A DNA stretch of 64,000 nucleotides from Stutzerimonas kunmingensis (lineage in GTDB: Bacteria; Pseudomonadota; Gammaproteobacteria; Pseudomonadales; Pseudomonadaceae), in assembly GCF_014764705.1 (NCBI RefSeq), contig NZ_JACXXG010000021.1:17777-81776 (forward strand), read 5' to 3'. A program made the position numbers and the translations under genes. The notes under the pieces were generated by a model, which had not been told where the DNA came from, did not search any database, and saw only the letters and a program-made list of their open reading frames with translations. This document shows positions 16,205 to 24,995 of the stretch, one piece after another (the stretch's first letter is position 1; each line of letters opens with the position of its first letter).

Positions 16205-17250
16205 CAGTCAGCTCCTCGTCTGTCCTTGAGCAGCAGGCCGAGCAGCAGGATGCCCCCGAGCAGCCGCGTCATGATGCCGGTGGGGATTTCCTCGGGCTGG
16301 GCGAGCACCCGCACCAGGGTGTCGCTGCCGAGCAGCAATACCGCGCCGCACAGCGCCGATAGCCACAGCGGGGCGAGGTTGTCGCGGGCCAGCCAGGAGG
16401 CGAGGATCGGTGCGGCCATGGCGATGAACACCACCGGCCCGCCGATCGCCGTACCCAGCGCGGCCACCACGATTGCCAGGGCGAGCACGCCGAGCTGGAC
16501 CAGCGGCACCTTCACCCCGAGGTTCTGCGCCGTGGCGTCGCCGAAGCGCAGCAGCGCCAGCGGCCGATTGACCAGCGCCATCAGCGGGCAGAGCAGCAAC
16601 AGCAGCAGTGCGACGGGCTTGACCGTCTGATAGCTGACACCGGCGAAGTGGCCCATGGTCCACAGGTAGATGCTGCCCAAGTGAGCGAGGGGTTGCGTCG
16701 ACATGGCGAAGTCGCCGAGGGCGCCGAGCAGTTCCGACAGCGCAATGCCGATGACGATGAACAGGTAGCCCTGCTCGCCGGGGCGTCGGCACAGGGCGAA
16801 CAATGCGGCGGCCGCCAGCGCGGCTCCGAGTGGCGACGCCCACCATGGCCAGTTGCCGAGGGTCAGGTAGAGGGCGAAGACGACCACAGCCAGCGAGGCG
16901 CCCTCGTTCACACCGATCATGTCCGGTGTCGCCAGGCGGTTGCGTACCAGGGTCTGGATCAGGCAGCCGGCCATGCCCATGGCCAGCCCGGCGATGATCG
17001 CGGCGGCGACCCGCGGCAGGCGAATCTTGAAGAGCATGATTTCCTGCAGCCTGCTGCCATTTCCGGTGAGGGTGGCGATGACGTCGCGCACGCCGAGATG
17101 GCCGCTGCCGAGGCTGGTCGCCAGGACGGTCAAGCCCAGCAGCACCAGCACGAGCAGGGTGAACATCAACCAACTACGCCGATGCAGCAGCAGGCTGATG
17201 CCTGCGAGGCGCAGCGTCCAGACGCCGGAAGGTGTGGGGATGGAGGTCAT
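16204..17250 (-). CDS. FecCD-type iron-siderophore ABC permease (second subunit)
   Basis: 348 residues. The start MTSIPTPSG is chosen because it follows the previous gene's stop by two bases; a longer upstream frame only overlaps that gene. It has about nine hydrophobic segments and the family hallmarks GxRLPRVAAAIIAGLAMGMAG-like (KIRLPRVAAA), IGVNEGASLAVV and GGPVVFIAMAAPILA. It pairs with the upstream FecCD permease to form the inner-membrane channel for iron-siderophore complexes. Confidence 0.88.
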   Translation of the reverse strand: MTSIPTPSGVWTLRLAGISLLLHRRSWLMFTLLVLVLLGLTVLATSLGSGHLGVRDVIATLTGNGSRLQEIMLFKIRLPRVAAAIIAGLAMGMAGCLIQTLVRNRLATPDMIGVNEGASLAVVVFALYLTLGNWPWWASPLGAALAAAALFALCRRPGEQGYLFIVIGIALSELLGALGDFAMSTQPLAHLGSIYLWTMGHFAGVSYQTVKPVALLLLLLCPLMALVNRPLALLRFGDATAQNLGVKVPLVQLGVLALAIVVAALGTAIGGPVVFIAMAAPILASWLARDNLAPLWLSALCGAVLLLGSDTLVRVLAQPEEIPTGIMTRLLGGILLLGLLLKDRRGAD

Positions 17251-17252
17251 GG

Positions 17253-18287
17253 CTACCTCACCGTCAACAGGGAACGAAAGCCGCCGCGCAACACGATGGC
17301 GATCAGCGCCGGCGCGCCGAGCGCGGCCAGCAGGGTGCCGACGGGCAGTTCGTACGGCTGTAGCAGCCAGCGCGAGAGCACGTCGGCGGCGAGCAGGAAG
17401 AGCATGCCGAACAGCGTGGAAAACAGCAGTTGCCGCAGCAGTGCCACCGGCTCGATGCGGCGCGCGCAATAGGCGGCGAGAAAACCGAGAAAGCCGATCG
17501 GCCCGGCCAGCGAGATGGCGCAGGCGGTGAGCAGGTTGGATGCCGCCAGCACGCCGAGGCGCACCCAACCGGTATGGATGCCCAGCGCGCGGGCCTGGCT
17601 ATCGCCCATCTGCATCAGGGTCAGCTGACGGCAGAGCAGCGTCGCCAGCACTAGTCCGAGCACGGCCAGCGGGCTGACCGTCTCGACCGCATCGAGGCTG
17701 GAGGCCGACAGCGAGCCGAGGTTCCAAAAGCGGAACTGCTCCAACGCCACCTGCGTGGAGAGCAGCAGGAAATTCGCCAGACCGCCGAAGATCGCGCCAA
17801 GCGCCACCCCGGCAAGAATCAGCTTCAGCGGGCTGGCCTGACCCAGCATCAGGCCGACGCCCAGCACCAGCAGATTGCCCAGCAGGGCGCCGGCGCCGGA
17901 CCAGAGCAGGTAGCCACGGGTCGACTCGACGCCGAAATAGATCAGGCCGATCACCAGCCCGAGCACCGCGCCGGCATTGACACCGAGCAGGCCGGGTTCG
18001 GCCAGCGGATTGCGTGTCGCGCTCTGCAGCAGCGAGGCGGCGATTGCGAGGCTGGCGCCCACCACCAGCGCGGCGAGGGTGCGCGGCAGCCGCAGGGTAT
18101 CGACGACCATGGCCAGCTTGTCGTCGGCCAGATAGTCGGGCTGGCCGAGCAGATAGCCGAACACGGCGTCGGCACCATACACGCCGGCACCAGTGGCCAG
18201 GGACAGCGTCAGCAGCACGAGCAGAAGGCCACTGCCGGCAATCAGCGTGGCCTTCTGCGACTTGAGCATCCTCTGATCAGTCGGCAT
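17253..18287 (-). CDS. FecCD-type iron-siderophore ABC permease (first subunit)
   Basis: 344 residues with multiple membrane segments. LRLPRTLAALVVGASLAIAA near residue 64, NPLAEPGLLGVNAGA near residue 92 and SLAGPIGFLGFLAAY near residue 260 are FecCD landmarks. It lies 54 bases after the TonB receptor gene in the same orientation and two bases before the second permease gene. It probably forms a heterodimeric permease with that protein. Confidence 0.88.
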   Translation of the reverse strand: MPTDQRMLKSQKATLIAGSGLLLVLLTLSLATGAGVYGADAVFGYLLGQPDYLADDKLAMVVDTLRLPRTLAALVVGASLAIAASLLQSATRNPLAEPGLLGVNAGAVLGLVIGLIYFGVESTRGYLLWSGAGALLGNLLVLGVGLMLGQASPLKLILAGVALGAIFGGLANFLLLSTQVALEQFRFWNLGSLSASSLDAVETVSPLAVLGLVLATLLCRQLTLMQMGDSQARALGIHTGWVRLGVLAASNLLTACAISLAGPIGFLGFLAAYCARRIEPVALLRQLLFSTLFGMLFLLAADVLSRWLLQPYELPVGTLLAALGAPALIAIVLRGGFRSLLTVR

Positions 18288-18341
18288 GGTTCACTTCGCG
18301 TCTCCAGGTGAACCCGGCGGCTCGCGCCGCCGGGCGGGGCG

Positions 18342-20330
18342 TCAGATGTCGTAGGCGAAACCGACGAAAAGCGTGCGACCCATGAGGATGTTGTCGACGG
18401 CCTGAGCCACCTCGTCGCGCTTCTCGTTGGTCAGGTTGTTGAGCCCGCCGTTGAGTGTCAGCTGCTTGGTGGCCTGGTAGCGGGCACCGAGGCTCAGGGT
18501 GTGGAAGGCACCGGTCTCGAACGCCCCGGAGCGCGCCACGTCGTACAGGTATTGGCTGCCGGTGTACTGGTAATCCAGGTTCAGGCCGAGCTTTGGCAGC
18601 GCCTGCCAGTCGGCTCCCAGGTTGGCGATATGCTGCGGCGAGTTGCGGATCGGCTCGTCGGTGTCGCGATCCCTGGCGTCGGAGTAGGTGTAGTTCGCGC
18701 GCAGGCCGATGCGGTCGCTCAGCAGGTAGTTGCCCTGCAGCTCGTAACCCTTGATCCGCACATGGGGCTGGTTGTAGGTGGTCAGCACCGGGTCGGCGGC
18801 GACGATCTGGCCGTTCACCCGAATCAGCCGCGTCGTTTCGGTGCTGATCATGTCTTCGATGTCGGTCTGGAAGAACATGATGCCGGCCTGCAGGCGGTCA
18901 TTCTGGTAGAAGGTGCCGAGCTCGTAGCTGGTGGCGGTTTCCGGCTTGAGATCCTCGTTGCCGACCGTCACGCAGTAGCCACGGCAGGCGATTTCCACGT
19001 AGGTGGGATCGGATTGGGCAATGCTCGGCGCCTTGAACGACTTGCCCACGCCGCCCTTGATCACCCAGCTGTCGCTCATGTTGTACACGCCGTAGGCGCG
19101 CGGGCTGAATTCGCTGCCGTAGCTTTCGTGATCATCCCAGCGGGCGCCGAGGGTGATATCCAGCTGTCCCAGGGAGAACTCGTCCTGCAGGTAGAGCGCC
19201 TGCTGATCAATCTCTATCTCCGAACCAAGGTTGTTGCTGTGGCTGAGTTCGGTGCGGCGCAGTTCGCTGCCCAGGGTCAGCAGGTGGTTGCCGAGGAACG
19301 CGGTCACCTGGCCGTCGACCGTATGGTTGGTCTGGTTGACGTTGCTGAAGCGGCCGCCGCGCAGGTCGGTCATGACCTCGGAGTCGTCCATAAGATCGAC
19401 GTCTTCGTAGTAGTAGCGGACTCGCGAGTTGAAGCCGTCCCAGCTGCCGTTGTGGGTCAGGCCGAAGGCGCTGCGTTCCATCTCCTGAACGTTGGTCGGA
19501 AAGGCGAAGCCCGAGTTGCTCCAGGTGCCCTTGCGGTCGTCCTCACGATGGCTCAGGTCGAGGTCGATGCTCTGGCGCTCGTCTAGCAGCCAGCTCAGGC
19601 TGCCGTAGGCGCTGGCGTTCTGGCGTTTTTCGGCGGCATCGATCAGGGGCGACGTAGTCTGGTCCGAACCCCAGGCAGCCTGGTCGGTGCCCTCGACGAT
19701 CAGGTTGCCGAGCAGCTTGTCCTCGATCAGCGCGCCGCTGATGTAGCCGCTGGTCTTGTGGCTGTCACCGGAATCACCCTCGGTCGGGTGCTCGTAGCCG
19801 TAGGCGATGCCGGCCCTGGTGTCGGCGGTCGGTTTACGCAGGATCACGTTGACCACGCCACCGATGGCATCGGCGCCGTACAGCGAGGACATCGGCCCGC
19901 GGATCACCTCGATGCGCTCGATGGCGGCCATCGGGATCGAGGACAGGTCGAAGTCGTTGGCGTAGTTGGATACCAGGGCTTCTCGCGAGTTGATGCGGCG
20001 GCCGTTGACCAACAGCAGGGTGTAGTCCGAATCCATCCCGCGCAGTTTGATTTCCTTGCGGCCGTAGGTCGAAGACGGGCTGATGTACACCCCCGGCAGG
20101 TATTTCACCGCATCGGCGAGGTTGTACGCCGGCAGCTTGTCGAGGTCGTCACGGGTGACCACCGACACGCTCGCCGGCGCGCTGAGTTCGCTGTGGGCGG
20201 TCTGGGTGGCGGTGATGACTTCGTTCTGCAGCGTGACCGGCTCGCTGGCGATGGCGAGCATCGGAAGGAGTGCGCCGAGTAGCGTGAGCGGCAGGTGACG
20301 GGGACGACTGATGGTTCTTACAGAAGGCAT
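18342..20330 (-). CDS. TonB-dependent ferric-siderophore outer-membrane receptor
   Basis: 662 residues. The start at 20330 is chosen because GGAG sits 6 bases before it. A signal peptide ends near LPMLAIA. The plug domain follows (NEVITATQTAHSE as TonB-box region, then LRGMDSDYTLLLVNGRRI and IERIEVIRGPMSSLYGADAIGG), then a 22-strand barrel ending in a C-terminal aromatic/hydrophobic strand (LFVGFAYDI). Cys pairs near YVEIACRGYCV suggest a loop disulfide. It most resembles the FepA/CirA type used for catecholate siderophores, but the ligand is not certain. The gene lies between the MFS and permease genes. Confidence 0.9.
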   Translation of the reverse strand: MPSVRTISRPRHLPLTLLGALLPMLAIASEPVTLQNEVITATQTAHSELSAPASVSVVTRDDLDKLPAYNLADAVKYLPGVYISPSSTYGRKEIKLRGMDSDYTLLLVNGRRINSREALVSNYANDFDLSSIPMAAIERIEVIRGPMSSLYGADAIGGVVNVILRKPTADTRAGIAYGYEHPTEGDSGDSHKTSGYISGALIEDKLLGNLIVEGTDQAAWGSDQTTSPLIDAAEKRQNASAYGSLSWLLDERQSIDLDLSHREDDRKGTWSNSGFAFPTNVQEMERSAFGLTHNGSWDGFNSRVRYYYEDVDLMDDSEVMTDLRGGRFSNVNQTNHTVDGQVTAFLGNHLLTLGSELRRTELSHSNNLGSEIEIDQQALYLQDEFSLGQLDITLGARWDDHESYGSEFSPRAYGVYNMSDSWVIKGGVGKSFKAPSIAQSDPTYVEIACRGYCVTVGNEDLKPETATSYELGTFYQNDRLQAGIMFFQTDIEDMISTETTRLIRVNGQIVAADPVLTTYNQPHVRIKGYELQGNYLLSDRIGLRANYTYSDARDRDTDEPIRNSPQHIANLGADWQALPKLGLNLDYQYTGSQYLYDVARSGAFETGAFHTLSLGARYQATKQLTLNGGLNNLTNEKRDEVAQAVDNILMGRTLFVGFAYDI

Positions 20331-20394
20331 TGCAGGCTCCATTGCGATTTGATCGATGCGGGATGTAAGTCTCATCAGGCGTGCGGCTGCAGGT

Positions 20395-21615
20395 TCAGGC
20401 CCTGCTTGTGGTTGTAGGTGTTGGCAGGTGTCCATGGCGACGTAAGGCGGCGAGCAGTAACAGCAGGGTTGCGCCTGCGGTCAGGGTGAGGACCACGTGG
20501 AAACCTGCGAGGTGTTCGAAACCCGTCAGCTCGCCATCGGCAGCCGTACCCAGGTAGGCGGCGGAGGCCAGGCTGCCGAGGCCGGCGGCAACGTTGCTGA
20601 CGGACCCGTGCAGCGCCATGAACGCGGCGCGTTGATGGGGCGCCGGAATGCTCGCGGCGACCGTCGTGGTGCTGCTGGTGCGCAATGTGCTGAGTGCCAT
20701 GAACAGGCTGAACACCAGCAACAGCGGCAGTGGAACCAGCAGGGCGAAGCCGAGCAGCGTGATCAGTGCCAGCAGGCCGCTGCTGCTCAGGACCAGCCGG
20801 CGGGCGTGGCCGCGATCGATCCAGCTGCCGCCCAGACGCACGGCGGCCAGGCTGGCCAGCCCACCGCACAGGTAGAGCACGCCGATGTGTTCGCGGGCGA
20901 AGCCGAGATTGAACTGGAAGAACGCGGAAAAGTGCGGCACCAGCAGGAAGTGGCTGAACATCTGCAATGCGACAAGCGCCAGTGCCCCCAGGCACAGCGG
21001 TGAGCGCAACAGCGGGCGCAGCGCTCCTGGCGGGCGTGGGTGTGGTTGCGGATTGGGGAAGAGGATGTGGCAGCCAAACGCGAGCGCCAGGCCAACCGCG
21101 GCAATGCCCAGCATCGGCGCGCGCCAGCCCAGCCAGCGCGCCAGTTCCAGCGCCAGAGGCGTGACGACGATGGCGGCGAGGGAGAAACCCATCGCTAGAC
21201 GGGCGAGCTGCCGGCCCCGTTCGGCTGGCGGGATCAGATCGAGCAGGCTCGCCATCAGCACCGCGCCCAGGGGGCCGGCGATGAACGCGCTGAGCACGAA
21301 GAGCCAGGTCAACTGGTGTGCGTCGGAGGCACCTGCGCAGGCGCCGAGCAGGGCGAAGCGCAGGACGAGCAGGGCGAGCAGCACCGGCTTGCGCTCGAAG
21401 CGGTCCAGCCAGGCAGCACTGAGCGCCGAGCCGAGGGCGGCTGCCAAGGTGGCGGCGCCAGCCAGATACCCTATGCGGTCGGCGGGCATGTCCAGTTCGC
21501 GGACGAAATCCGGGCCGAGCGGCATGATCATCATCAGGCTGCCGATCGATAGCATGCTAATCAGTGTAGCCAGCTGAACAGCCGTTTTTATTTGTCGATC
21601 TGCATCCATGTACAT
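20395..21615 (-). CDS. MFS transporter in the siderophore uptake operon
   Basis: 406 residues with about 12 hydrophobic segments in two halves and the MFS loop motif DRFERKPVLLALLVLR near residue 71. It is the first gene after the Fur-type promoter, 64 bases before the TonB receptor gene. MFS proteins in such operons usually export siderophores or move iron-free or iron-loaded siderophore across the inner membrane; which applies here cannot be told. ATG codons at 21615 and 21609 are both possible starts. Confidence 0.82.
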   Translation of the reverse strand: MYMDADRQIKTAVQLATLISMLSIGSLMMIMPLGPDFVRELDMPADRIGYLAGAATLAAALGSALSAAWLDRFERKPVLLALLVLRFALLGACAGASDAHQLTWLFVLSAFIAGPLGAVLMASLLDLIPPAERGRQLARLAMGFSLAAIVVTPLALELARWLGWRAPMLGIAAVGLALAFGCHILFPNPQPHPRPPGALRPLLRSPLCLGALALVALQMFSHFLLVPHFSAFFQFNLGFAREHIGVLYLCGGLASLAAVRLGGSWIDRGHARRLVLSSSGLLALITLLGFALLVPLPLLLVFSLFMALSTLRTSSTTTVAASIPAPHQRAAFMALHGSVSNVAAGLGSLASAAYLGTAADGELTGFEHLAGFHVVLTLTAGATLLLLLAALRRHGHLPTPTTTSRA

Positions 21616-21638
21616 AACGCCGCTGGGTGAGGCGGTGC

Positions 21639-21682
21639 ATCTTATGCAGCTATAAACGCGAATTCAAATGCAAATCGTTATT
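21639..21682 (-). promoter_or_regulatory. sigma-70 promoter with Fur-box-like operator for the siderophore operon
   Basis: On the minus strand TTGAAT (21662-21667) and TAAGAT (21639-21644) are 17 bases apart and lie just upstream of the MFS gene. The plus-strand bases 21664-21682 match 12 of 19 positions of the Fur consensus, with the best part AATCGTTATT against AATCATTATC. The box overlaps the -35 element, as expected for iron repression. Confidence 0.6.
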
Positions 21683-21816
21683 GTTTGATTGCAGTGCGAG
21701 AGATTGCATTGGATGGCGGCGCGTTATGGGGCGGAATAGCGGAGATGGCGCGCGGGGCTTCGATACCATAAGACCGCGCGAAAGCTCCCGAGATGAACTT
21801 ATATCGGAGGTCGGCT

Positions 21817-21838
21817 GCGCCGCCTGAGCAGGCGGCGC
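21817..21838. terminator. GC-rich hairpin after the DUF305 gene
   Basis: Perfect 9-base arms GCGCCGCCT and AGGCGGCGC around a GAGC loop, about 30 bases past the stop at 21870 in the direction of transcription. There is no T-run, so it is a weak or Rho-assisted candidate. Confidence 0.4.
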
Positions 21839-21869
21839 CAGCGATCCGTGCTGTACGACCTTCCCTGGT

Positions 21870-22322
21870 TCAGTCGCGTGCCTCGAGATCCTTGATCAGC
21901 GCCTTCATCTCGTCGATCTCACGGCGTTGCGCCTCGATGATGCTGTCCGCCAGCTCGCGCACCCTCGGGTCCTGAATATCCGCTCGCTCACTGGTGAGGA
22001 TGGCGATGGAATGGTGAGGAATCATCGCCTTCATCCACGACACCTGATCCACCGTCGCCTGGCTGCGCACCAGCCACAAGGACACGACGAACACCAGCGC
22101 GCTGCCGGCGAAAATGGCGATGTTCACCCCACGCCGCGGATACATCTTCAGCATGAACGCCAGCATGACGATCGCCATGGCCGCGCCCATGATCAGCGCC
22201 ATGTAGGCGCGGGTTTCGCTGAACAGGATGTGGTCGGTCTGGAACACGTTCAGGTACATCAGGCCGAACATGACCAGCGTCGAGGTGGCAATCATTGCGC
22301 CGAATTTGACGTAGGGCTGCAT
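21870..22322 (-). CDS. DUF305 membrane protein
   Basis: 150 residues. The start MQPYVKF is chosen for the GAGGAG 10 bases upstream; the longer frame has none. Three or four hydrophobic segments fill residues 5-90, followed by MIPHHSIAILTSERADIQDPRVRELADSII, the His-rich motif of DUF305 proteins (ferritin-like four-helix type). Some DUF305 proteins are linked to copper; that is family knowledge, not shown here. It stands as its own unit. Confidence 0.8.
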   Translation of the reverse strand: MQPYVKFGAMIATSTLVMFGLMYLNVFQTDHILFSETRAYMALIMGAAMAIVMLAFMLKMYPRRGVNIAIFAGSALVFVVSLWLVRSQATVDQVSWMKAMIPHHSIAILTSERADIQDPRVRELADSIIEAQRREIDEMKALIKDLEARD

Positions 22323-22527
22323 AGGCGTGCTCTCCTCTCGCGATGACTGGTGGGGCGGCAAATCGCCAGCCCATTCGGTCATCTCGACAGCCCTCGGTCG
22401 GTGCCGTTCACGGTCCTCGGTCACGCCAGCGGCGCGCTCTGGCCGACTGCGATGGCCTCGCCGCGCTGACCGCAGCGCAATGCGCAGCCGGACCTAATCG
22501 CCGTGGCGACCTTCGAGGCGCCGCGGC

Positions 22528-23055
22528 TCAGCGAGTGGCCAGCTCTTCGCAGCTGGGCTCGATGGTGAACGTGCGCGCCGAGTCGACCGGGCCGAGCTTC
22601 TCCAGGGTGCGGCGGCCGAGCAGTACGGGGTAGTGCATTTCATCGCGATCCCTGAGCGAGAACTGCTCCTCGAGGAGGCGTTCGCCGATGCACACTTTCA
22701 TCAGCACGACCGGACGATCTTCCTTGCCGCCGGCGCCCCGGACGGTCAGTTCGCGATGCAGTTTGCGCTCGATGCGCGATTTGACCAGCTTGTCCCGTTC
22801 GATGTCCTCAAGGTCCAGATCGAAGCGGACCCACTCGTCACCGTCCCGCTCGAAATACTCGATGTCTTCGGCATGCATCGACGAAGTCAACGCGCCAGTG
22901 TCGAGCTTGAACTTCACCGTGACTTCCTCGGGAAGCACCTTGCCACGCTCCACCCAGCCGAGCGGTGTGCCGTCGGCGGCAAGGGGAGGGAGGGTATGCA
23001 GGGACAGTAGCAACGCGGCGGGCAGAGCCAGCAGTCGTGACGATTTCAATGGCAA
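22528..23055 (-). CDS. putative ATP-dependent zinc protease / retropepsin-like protein
   Basis: 175 residues with a signal peptide (hydrophobic LLALPAALLLSLHTLPPLAA). The motif KFKLDTGALTSSMHA near residue 48 and the later YPVLLGRRTLEKLG match the RimK-associated 'ATP-dependent zinc protease' family (Pfam Zn_protease), which has a retropepsin-like aspartic-protease fold with DTGA. Exported members are common in pseudomonads. The target is unknown. It is read leftward on its own, 49 bases from the LysR gene end. Confidence 0.75.
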   Translation of the reverse strand: MPLKSSRLLALPAALLLSLHTLPPLAADGTPLGWVERGKVLPEEVTVKFKLDTGALTSSMHAEDIEYFERDGDEWVRFDLDLEDIERDKLVKSRIERKLHRELTVRGAGGKEDRPVVLMKVCIGERLLEEQFSLRDRDEMHYPVLLGRRTLEKLGPVDSARTFTIEPSCEELATR

Positions 23056-23104
23056 CTCCGGGGGTAGTGGCTTCGCTCAATAGAGCGAAATCTGCCGCGG
23101 ACGT

Positions 23105-24073
23105 TCAGCGCACCGTGGTTTCGCCGCTGCGACCGGTTGGCGATCGACTACCTTGAGCCGCTTCGCGTTCGCCGATCTGTTCGCTCAGTGCACGAACGAA
23201 TGCGTCCACCGCGACGGGCAGGTAACGCGAGCTGCGCACATACACGCCGAGGTCGCTGAACACCGCGCCGCCATCGTTCAGCGGTACGTGCACGAGCGTC
23301 CCGCCGGCCAGCTCGGCTTCGATGCCGATGCGCGTCTGGAAGGCGACCCCGGCACCGCGCTTGGCCATCTGCAGGGCCAGCTCCACGGAGCTGGTTTCCA
23401 GCGGCGCCTTGTGCCGCGGGCGAGTGCGCGCCAGCAGCGGCGCCAGCAGGTGATGGATGGACAGATCGCTCTTGGCCAGGATCAGCGGGTATTCGGCGCA
23501 GGTGGCGAAGCTCACCTCGGCGCGTTCGGCCAGCGGATGCGAGGGGGGAACGATTGCGCCGAGACGGAAGTGGCCGACGCCCAGCTGCTGCAAGTCAGCG
23601 GTACGCGGCAGGGCAAAGGCCAGGCCGATGTCCGCCTGGCCGCTGATGACCGCCTCGGGAATCGCCTGCGAGCCAAGGCTGGTGACGCCCACGGTAACCC
23701 GCGGATAGCGTTCGCGCAGCTGCTCCAGCACGCCAGGTAGAAGATCGGTGGTGACGCCGGATACCGTGGCGATTTCCACATGGCCGGTGCGTAGGCCCTG
23801 CAACGCGTCCAGTTCGGAGCGCACACGCTCGGCGTCCTGCAGCACGACGATGACATGGCGGACGAAGATCTCGCCGGCGGCGGTCAGCCGCAGTCCGCCG
23901 GGCAGGCGTTCGAAAAGGGGCGCGCCGATCTCGTCTTCGAGCTTGAGAATCTGCCGGTTCACCGCCGACGAGGCGACGTTGAGCCGGCGCGACGCCTCGC
24001 GAATCGACTGGCAGCGCCGCACCATGTCGAAGTAATGGATGGCCGGGGAATGGATGCGCAGCTTGCGGGCCAC
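23105..24073 (-). CDS. LysR-family transcriptional regulator
   Basis: 322 residues. The N-terminal helix-turn-helix is REASRRLNVASSAVNRQILKLEDEIGAPLFER, followed by a type 2 periplasmic-binding effector domain (residues 95-300). The frame opens with a GTG codon 7 bases after the RutR-like gene stop and has no strong ribosome site, so the start is uncertain. Its close linkage to the TetR gene suggests they are co-transcribed. The target genes are not obvious; it may control pyrimidine/purine use together with its neighbour, which is an inference. Confidence 0.8.
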   Translation of the reverse strand: MARKLRIHSPAIHYFDMVRRCQSIREASRRLNVASSAVNRQILKLEDEIGAPLFERLPGGLRLTAAGEIFVRHVIVVLQDAERVRSELDALQGLRTGHVEIATVSGVTTDLLPGVLEQLRERYPRVTVGVTSLGSQAIPEAVISGQADIGLAFALPRTADLQQLGVGHFRLGAIVPPSHPLAERAEVSFATCAEYPLILAKSDLSIHHLLAPLLARTRPRHKAPLETSSVELALQMAKRGAGVAFQTRIGIEAELAGGTLVHVPLNDGGAVFSDLGVYVRSSRYLPVAVDAFVRALSEQIGEREAAQGSRSPTGRSGETTVR

Positions 24074-24079
24074 GGTCGG

Positions 24080-24754
24080 TCAGCGATCCACGGGCGAAGG
24101 TGGCGTCAGTCCGCAGCCCTTGAGGATGATGGCGATCAGGTTGTCGCTGGCGTGGGCGAAATCGGCGCGGGTCATGCGCTTGCCGTTGATGCGGCGGATC
24201 TGGTCGGAGAAGTCGGCATAGTGTTGGGTGCTGCTCCAGATCATGAAGATCAGGTGCATGGGGTCGACCGGGTCCATCTTGCCGGCGGCGATCCAGGCGT
24301 CGAATACCGCGGCGCGGCCGCGGAACCAGTTGCGATAGTCCTGGTTGAAGTGCTCGGACAGGCATTCGCAGCCGCTGATGACTTCCATGGCGAAGATCTT
24401 CGAGGCTTGCGGATGGCGCCGCGAGAATTCCATCTTGATGCGGATGTACTCGGCCAGGGCAGTGGCCGGGTCGTCGTCCACGGTGAGGTCGTCGAAGGCG
24501 GTATCCCAGAGTTCGAGGATGTGCCGCATGACCTCCACGTACAGCCCCAGCTTGCTGTTGAAGTAATAGTGCACGTTGGCCTTGGGCAGCCCGGCGCGGC
24601 TGGCGATGGCGTTCATGCTGGTGCCCTTGAAACCGTAGCGGGCGAATTCCTCGGCGGCCGCGGCGAGGATGGTTTCCTCATTCTTCTGGCGAATGCGGCC
24701 GGCAGGCTTGCCTTGGGCGGTGTAGAGCGGCGGCGGTGCGTTGTTCTTGTCCAT
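24080..24754 (-). CDS. RutR-like TetR-family repressor
   Basis: 224 residues. The helix-turn-helix is TSMNAIASRAGLPKANVHYYFNSKLGLY. The C-terminal half contains DPMHLIFMIWSSTQHYADFS, a near match to the ligand domain of E. coli RutR, the uracil-sensing regulator of pyrimidine breakdown, and the length is like RutR. It lies downstream of a Tsx-like porin gene whose upstream region holds a RutR-like palindrome (25834-25849). It may bind uracil, thymine or a purine; pyrimidine breakdown genes are not in the window. Confidence 0.82.
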   Translation of the reverse strand: MDKNNAPPPLYTAQGKPAGRIRQKNEETILAAAAEEFARYGFKGTSMNAIASRAGLPKANVHYYFNSKLGLYVEVMRHILELWDTAFDDLTVDDDPATALAEYIRIKMEFSRRHPQASKIFAMEVISGCECLSEHFNQDYRNWFRGRAAVFDAWIAAGKMDPVDPMHLIFMIWSSTQHYADFSDQIRRINGKRMTRADFAHASDNLIAIILKGCGLTPPSPVDR

Positions 24755-24826
24755 GTTCCCTATCCGTGAGCGCGCGGGCAGTCGGCCTTCGGTGTGAGCG
24801 TTAGCCCGGCAGGCGGCCGTTACCGT

Positions 24827-24868
24827 TTCGGTGGGCTGAAGCCCACCCTGCGGTTCAGGCCCACCGAA
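24827..24868. repeat. REP-like inverted repeat between rutR-like and tsx-like genes
   Basis: GGTGGGCT and AGCCCACC form an 8-base-arm hairpin, and TTCGGTGGGC...TGAA is repeated inverted as TTCAGGCCCACCGAA. The nested, overlapping arms resemble the interspersed palindromic elements common between pseudomonad genes. Copy number elsewhere is unknown. Confidence 0.45.
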
Positions 24869-24967
24869 GCAGGGCGGTGGTTAGCTGACTGGGCTGATTC
24901 TGCACGAGTTTCGTTGCGCGAGCAGCCGTTGCGCTTGTTGAAGCGAACGCGACTGACACGGCAAGGT

Positions 24968-24988
24968 GCCGCCCGTTGTCCGGGCGGC
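24968..24988. terminator. GC hairpin after the Tsx-like porin gene
   Basis: Perfect 8-base arms GCCGCCCG and CGGGCGGC around TTGTC, starting 7 bases past the porin stop. The T-run is poor. Confidence 0.5.
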
Positions 24989-24995
24989 GGGCGCA

